DNA of 43,101 nt, from contig JAGHUN010000042.1 of the NCBI GenBank assembly GCA_018064805.1, positions 1 through 43,101 on the forward strand, in the 5' to 3' direction. Under the pieces are notes generated by a model that saw only the letters and a list, made by a program, of their open reading frames with translations, searched no databases and was not told the DNA's origin. Position 1 is the stretch's first letter. The number at the start of each line of letters is the position of its first letter. The stretch is from Candidatus Colinaster scatohippi. GTDB taxonomy: Bacteria; Bacillota; Clostridia; Lachnospirales; Lachnospiraceae. Position numbers and translations under genes: made by a program. Below are positions 39,301 to 43,101 of this stretch, one piece after another.

Positions 39301-41521
39301 TTGCACATCCACTGAAAGCCTCACAAGCTATCTCTTCAACAGAACCCGGTATTACTACATTCGTAAGTCCCGTGCAGTTCTGGAATGCAAAACGGTCTAT
39401 TTTCTTAATACCCTCTCCTATTGTCACAGATGTGAGGCTCGAACAATATTTAAAAGTACTTGCAGGAATATATCCCATTCTTCCCGGAATCGTTATCTTT
39501 TTTAACTTTGTACAGCCATTAAATACTGATTCACCAATGCTCATGACATTGTCAGGAATTAATACCTCTTCAAGATTGCGACATCCACCAAAAGCACCGT
39601 CAGGAATTGAATTTATTCCCTTTCCTATATATATGCCTGTCGCACTTGCATTACTACCGTATGCAGAAATACCAAGCTTAGTTACCTTATCAGGAATATC
39701 TATAGTAACCAATCCGCAGTTATAGAAGGCATATTCGCCTATTTCAACCTCGTTCTTTAACTGCCCATATGTAGCATTTTTCAATGATGAACATCCGTAA
39801 AATGCACGATTTCCAATATATTTCACGTTTTCAGGGATTGTAACACTGTTCAATCCCTGTGCAGTATAGAAAGCATAATCGCCAATCTCTCTAAGATTTG
39901 CCGGAAGCACCAGATTAAGCGACTTAAACTTGGCACTATCAAATGCATGCTCGCCTATACTTACCACCGAATCCGGGATAGTCACCTCAGAAATCGGAGT
40001 TTTAGAATAATAGTAAGCCGAAAGGAAGCTCAGCGACCAGTCACCAATATGTGTGACTCCATCCTGAATCTCAACCTTAGTAATGCTGGTCAATTGTGCC
40101 CACGGAACATCATTATAGGTTTTATAATCATACATTCGTCCTGTTCCGGAGATAGTAAGGATTCTATCCTTTTCCTTTACCTTTACCTCGTACAGCACAT
40201 TTTCGCCACACTTTCCTTTAGCTTCCATATCATTCTTTTCATAGCAGTATGATTCGTCACTAACGAGTGTGAAAAGGTTCATTTGCTTTCCGTCTCTGAC
40301 TTCCTGATAATATTTCTTTGTAATATCATATGCAGCTCCATTGACTGCCAGATAGAAGATTGGCGATTTTGCTTTGATTTCTACCTGTGCATTGCTGGCA
40401 CCGCCCAATGCGAACTGTCTGATTTCCTTGATGGATTCGGGCAACTCAATTGACTTGTAATTACATCCTACAAATACACTCCTCCCCAATATCTTAAGCT
40501 TATCATTTAATATAATTGTTCCCACATTCGAGCAATTACAGAATGCACAATCATCAACCTCTAATACATTAGTTCCAAATTTTACCGCTTCCAATGATGT
40601 ACACTGTTCAAAAGCATTTTTGCCAATATAAACAACTTCTTCCCCAAAGCTCACCTCATTAAGAGCCTCGTCTGTATGAAAGGCGTAATCGCTAACTTTT
40701 CTGGAATTAATTTTGGCATTCTTAAGATTTTCACAATACGCAAATGCAAATCTTCCCATTTTAGTTACAGAAGCCGGAATTTCTATGCTTTCCATTTCTG
40801 CGTTTGAAAATGCATCTTCCCCAATCTCTTCTACACTATTAGTAAGTATAATCTCCTTGAAATCCGCATGATTAAAGGCATCATCACCTACTTTCTTTGC
40901 ATTTACCTTAATACTCTTACCTGCAGCATGTTGGAAGGCAAATTCACCAATCTCCACAACTGTGTCCGAAATTGTCCATTTTGCATCTATGCTTCCTACG
41001 CCCGAAAAGGCGTACTTACCAATCTTAGTAATTCCTTTTTCGACAACTACTTCTTTGATAACATATCCAATATTTCTCCAATGACAATCATAAACATCTG
41101 TTGCATCATTTATAGCACCGGTACCGGAAATAATCAGTTTATAGTAATACTCATCAATCGGCTCAATTCTGTATGTGGCATTATCTCCACACTTGCCCTT
41201 GACAGAAGCCAGTTCTAATTCATCAGTCTCCTCTGTTGCTCCTAAGGTCTCAGCTACGGCTTCATTTTCTGTTAAGGCCTCAGTTGCATCCTCTGTCAGA
41301 TTCTCGATATTTTCTTCACTCTCGTCAGACGGTATGCTGGTCTCCACAACCTCATCTGTATTTTTTTCAGAAAAAATACCGGTCTCCGCCTCATAATCAG
41401 CTACAACTTCACCCATATTTTCTGCAGCATATACAGGCATACTCTGCATCGGTACACTTGTAAATACAGTTGCAGCTGCAAGAATAACTGCAAATAGTGA
41501 TTTGATTTTTCCGTAATTCAT
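36392..41521 (-). CDS. Giant secreted BspA-like leucine-rich-repeat protein with Ig-like (Big_2), InlB-B-like and tandem MBG/YDG-like repeats
   Basis: 1709 aa; signal peptide MNYGKIKSLFAVILAAATVFTSVPMQSMPVYAAE; many LRR_5 units (IGEYAFYNCGLVTIDIPDKVTKLG...), VSLNSSNVLIRVGDAVTLNATVTPANTTDKVVWSS, FLGWYTEP, repeated DYxxxYKNNxKxGTAxxxxxGKGxYAGxKxxxF. Confidence 0.9.
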   Translation of the reverse strand: MNYGKIKSLFAVILAAATVFTSVPMQSMPVYAAENMGEVVADYEAETGIFSEKNTDEVVETSIPSDESEENIENLTEDATEALTENEAVAETLGATEETDELELASVKGKCGDNATYRIEPIDEYYYKLIISGTGAINDATDVYDCHWRNIGYVIKEVVVEKGITKIGKYAFSGVGSIDAKWTISDTVVEIGEFAFQHAAGKSIKVNAKKVGDDAFNHADFKEIILTNSVEEIGEDAFSNAEMESIEIPASVTKMGRFAFAYCENLKNAKINSRKVSDYAFHTDEALNEVSFGEEVVYIGKNAFEQCTSLEAVKFGTNVLEVDDCAFCNCSNVGTIILNDKLKILGRSVFVGCNYKSIELPESIKEIRQFALGGASNAQVEIKAKSPIFYLAVNGAAYDITKKYYQEVRDGKQMNLFTLVSDESYCYEKNDMEAKGKCGENVLYEVKVKEKDRILTISGTGRMYDYKTYNDVPWAQLTSITKVEIQDGVTHIGDWSLSFLSAYYYSKTPISEVTIPDSVVSIGEHAFDSAKFKSLNLVLPANLREIGDYAFYTAQGLNSVTIPENVKYIGNRAFYGCSSLKNATYGQLKNEVEIGEYAFYNCGLVTIDIPDKVTKLGISAYGSNASATGIYIGKGINSIPDGAFGGCRNLEEVLIPDNVMSIGESVFNGCTKLKKITIPGRMGYIPASTFKYCSSLTSVTIGEGIKKIDRFAFQNCTGLTNVVIPGSVEEIACEAFSGCASLESVTFGNGLKIISVGAFENCSKLTDINFESAISLGEIGSRAFKNTGNTENKLVIPDSVYKIESEAFTKANFTGLEASGAWYTLDGKTYDIKADFNHATDSYEYYSFPVKTVFREVGDFDVYKGKYEPPKPVAATGVSLNSSNVLIRVGDAVTLNATVTPANTTDKVVWSSADESVVTVSDSGVITGTGAGQTRVTATAGNKSASALVTVKQVVTGISWKSVPSCLYVGESAIAEFVLEPAGAAYKSIGWGASYFLKMESAEQENSFIITPSKKGTYKISVTVDGTYKLEQEIEVKDYEIILNYQYEEGGVAKTEKMISGLGNNLSNLDSIKPSRDGFIFLGWYTEPAADGDTSTPLGIEVTSASVGNKELTNIYAYWKELNDGEIYVKPVGDYVYTGKPIKPAVVVYDGSDNSLTEKVDYTVAYKNNTKTGTAEIVVTGKGNYAGKKSINFNIVPADIGGDDFSAADFILAYKEGKVQKSVPVLKWNGKTVPKAGYTVTYVGLGEGGAFTDAGEYEIKLTGQGDFTGTRTVKEIITSKTFISKATVEKIPNMAYDGKIKMPSPAIKMGKVALIRGCDYDLYWYNNVNAGKATLRIVGRGNYIGTKEVNFTITGVSLAKAQLEGTKIADQVYTGQEIKPAFTLTYTATKGETPETLKEGVDYEITGYKNNIKPGTATISLRGMGKYAGTTKNITFKIKAYAIADAEVTLDSDEVVYSKAGAKPVVLAAYNGMTLKEGVDYKLSYKNNTKVGDASVTITGKGMYAGSKTFEYKVIPAPVKDLKVVADDFIYKSGKSGYDKPKFKVYSDGKLLAAKEYSYSVTYANATTLEDGTEKESGLAVEKTDKLKAGTVLNLHIDAIGDNYDNSNGEGTGIDITFKVVKESIARATVTITDQVYSGKNIKPDSDAFLVQIKTGGETHDLTYGVDYEIDETSYKNNVKKGIASVDIVGKGNYGLRKTITFKVNSKSF

Positions 41522-41627
41522 AATGTTAACGCTCCATTTCTCTAGTTCTATGAATTGCCAAATACCACGCTATATACAATACTATTTATGATTATGCCTT
41601 AAATATCCCGTCCTGTTTTCTTAAAAC

Positions 41628-41653
41628 AAGGGCAGTCACTTGCGACCACCCTT
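41628..41653 (-). terminator. Intrinsic terminator downstream of the amino-acid ABC transporter
   Basis: Minus strand AAGGGTGGTC GCAAGT GACTGCCCTT then GTTTT. Confidence 0.6.
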
Positions 41654-41715
41654 CACTGTCTATGGCAAACCAAAAAGTTTGATGATTTCTTATTTTATCA
41701 AGGCCGTGGCCTTAT

Positions 41716-42477
41716 TTATGCATTAAATTTTCCGATGAATTCCCTAACTCTCGCATTATCCGTACTAAATATTTTCTCCGGCTCATCATCAACCACCACA
41801 AGACCGTTTTCTATGAAAACAATACGGTCTGATACCTCACGAGCAAACTGCATCTCATGAGTTACAATTATCATGGTCATATGCTCTGCTGCCAGCTGCT
41901 TAATTACCTTAAGCACCTCACCCGTAAGCTCGGGATCCAGTGCCGATGTCGGTTCATCAAAGAAAAGAATATCCGGTTCAAGTGCCAGTGCCCTTGCAAT
42001 TGATACTCTCTGCTGTTGTCCACCGGAAAGCTCACATGGGTACGCATTCTCCTTATCCTCCAGCCCAAATTGTTTAAGAAGCTTACGAGCCTTATCAATA
42101 GCCTCATCCTTAGGTACACCACCTGCTGTAATCGGTGCATCTATAATATTCTTAAGCACACTATAATGTGGAAAGAGATTAAAGTTCTGAAAAACAAGTC
42201 CAAATTTCTTCTTGATATTCTTAAGATCATTCTTAGCCGCGTATGTTACCTTACCATTTTCATTCCATACTGCACGCTCACCTTCATATATGATTTCACC
42301 ATCACTAATCTCAGTCAGCATTGTCGCACATCTTAAAATAGTCGACTTTCCGGAACCTGATGGACCTATTATCGATACTACCTCCCCTTTGCATACATCC
42401 AGGGATATGTCTTTTAAGACTGTGACACCTGAAAATTCTTTTTTTAAATTTTTGATTTCTAATAATTTCTCGCCCAC
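41716..42477 (-). CDS. Polar amino acid ABC transporter ATP-binding protein (GlnQ-like)
   Basis: 253 aa; GPSGSGKSTILRC, LSGGQQQRVSIARALALEPDILFFDEPTSALDPELTGEVLKVI. Confidence 0.94.
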   Translation of the reverse strand: MGEKLLEIKNLKKEFSGVTVLKDISLDVCKGEVVSIIGPSGSGKSTILRCATMLTEISDGEIIYEGERAVWNENGKVTYAAKNDLKNIKKKFGLVFQNFNLFPHYSVLKNIIDAPITAGGVPKDEAIDKARKLLKQFGLEDKENAYPCELSGGQQQRVSIARALALEPDILFFDEPTSALDPELTGEVLKVIKQLAAEHMTMIIVTHEMQFAREVSDRIVFIENGLVVVDDEPEKIFSTDNARVREFIGKFNA

Positions 42478-42486
42478 TTTTTCCCC

Positions 42487-43101
42487 CTATCTGTAGTATG
42501 CCAGCTTCTTCTCGAAGTATTCCATAATAAATGCCACTACATAATTAAAAATAAAGTAAAAAAGACCTGCAATCATTAGTGCAGATATTGAAGCCTGCTT
42601 GGCTGATATCTGCTTTGCCACCGTGAACATCTCGGCTACAGAAATGGTGAATGCCATAGATGTGTCCTTAACAAGGGTTATGGTCTCATTAGTCACAGGT
42701 GGGATTATTCTCTTGACAACCTGGGGGAATATAATCTTAAAAAAGGTCTGGATTTTATTGTATCCAAGCACCTCTGCCGCCTCATACTGCCCAACCGGTA
42801 TAGCCTCGATGCCCGATCTGTATATCTCCGCAAAGTAAGCTGCATAGTTAATGGAAAATGCAATTATAACTGCTATCATTCTGTAGCTTTGCGAAATTTT
42901 AAGTCCAAATACATAAAATGGTGCGAAATATACTACTATTATCTGCAACATCAGTGGCGTTCCACGCATTATCGCTATATATATCTTGAATATCCACTGC
43001 ACTATTTTCAGTTTGGACATACGCCCAAATGCAATGATTAGACCTAAAGGAAGTGCGAATACTAATGTCAAGATAAATATCTCAACCGATACCAGCATAC
43101 C
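42487..43101 (-). CDS. Amino acid ABC transporter permease (HisM/GlnP-like), 5' end probably beyond the window
   Basis: MLVSVEIFILTLVFALPLGLIIAFGRMSK...MRGTPLMLQIIVVYF...AYFAEIYRSGIEAIPVGQYEAAEVLGY; ORF reaches the window edge. Confidence 0.92.
   Translation of the reverse strand, partial: GMLVSVEIFILTLVFALPLGLIIAFGRMSKLKIVQWIFKIYIAIMRGTPLMLQIIVVYFAPFYVFGLKISQSYRMIAVIIAFSINYAAYFAEIYRSGIEAIPVGQYEAAEVLGYNKIQTFFKIIFPQVVKRIIPPVTNETITLVKDTSMAFTISVAEMFTVAKQISAKQASISALMIAGLFYFIFNYVVAFIMEYFEKKLAYYR

Noticed and set aside
1-43101. tRNA, rRNA, T-box or known riboswitch signatures
   Set aside because: None recognised by eye; a tRNAscan/Rfam scan would be decisive.

Overview
The window reads as a low-GC Firmicutes chromosome segment, probably Lachnospiraceae or a related Clostridia (inferred from gene content and style only). 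Nearly all genes are on the minus strand. Housekeeping genes recognised: pilT, rpsT, lacZ-type GH2 beta-galactosidase, hemW, lepA, TPM-domain and zinc-ribbon membrane proteins, argS, queH, an AlaX-like editing protein, an acyltransferase, an aldo/keto reductase plus glycerol-1-phosphate-dehydrogenase-like pair, purL, a TetR regulator, a SEC-C protein, a GGDEF-GGDEF-EAL protein, purB, a 1709-aa BspA-like LRR/Ig surface protein, and an amino-acid ABC transporter (permease cut by the window end). The only clear plus-strand gene is a 748-aa protein with an N-terminal cyclic-nucleotide-binding-like domain. The most unusual content is non-coding: several tandem arrays with 52, 61-62 and 64 bp periods whose units carry inverted repeats, and a structured ~97 bp repeat mosaic at 27.33-27.61 kb. 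Two diverged paralogous genes (18431-19261 and 34993-35847) encode PD-(D/E)XK-nuclease-like proteins, and each sits inside its own island of tandem repeats. In the array at 36.07-36.36 kb, hairpin arms covary between units (T-A vs C-G). I propose the nuclease-like paralog plus hairpin-array pairing as the best candidate for an undescribed system. All homology calls come from reading motifs; no database search was run.
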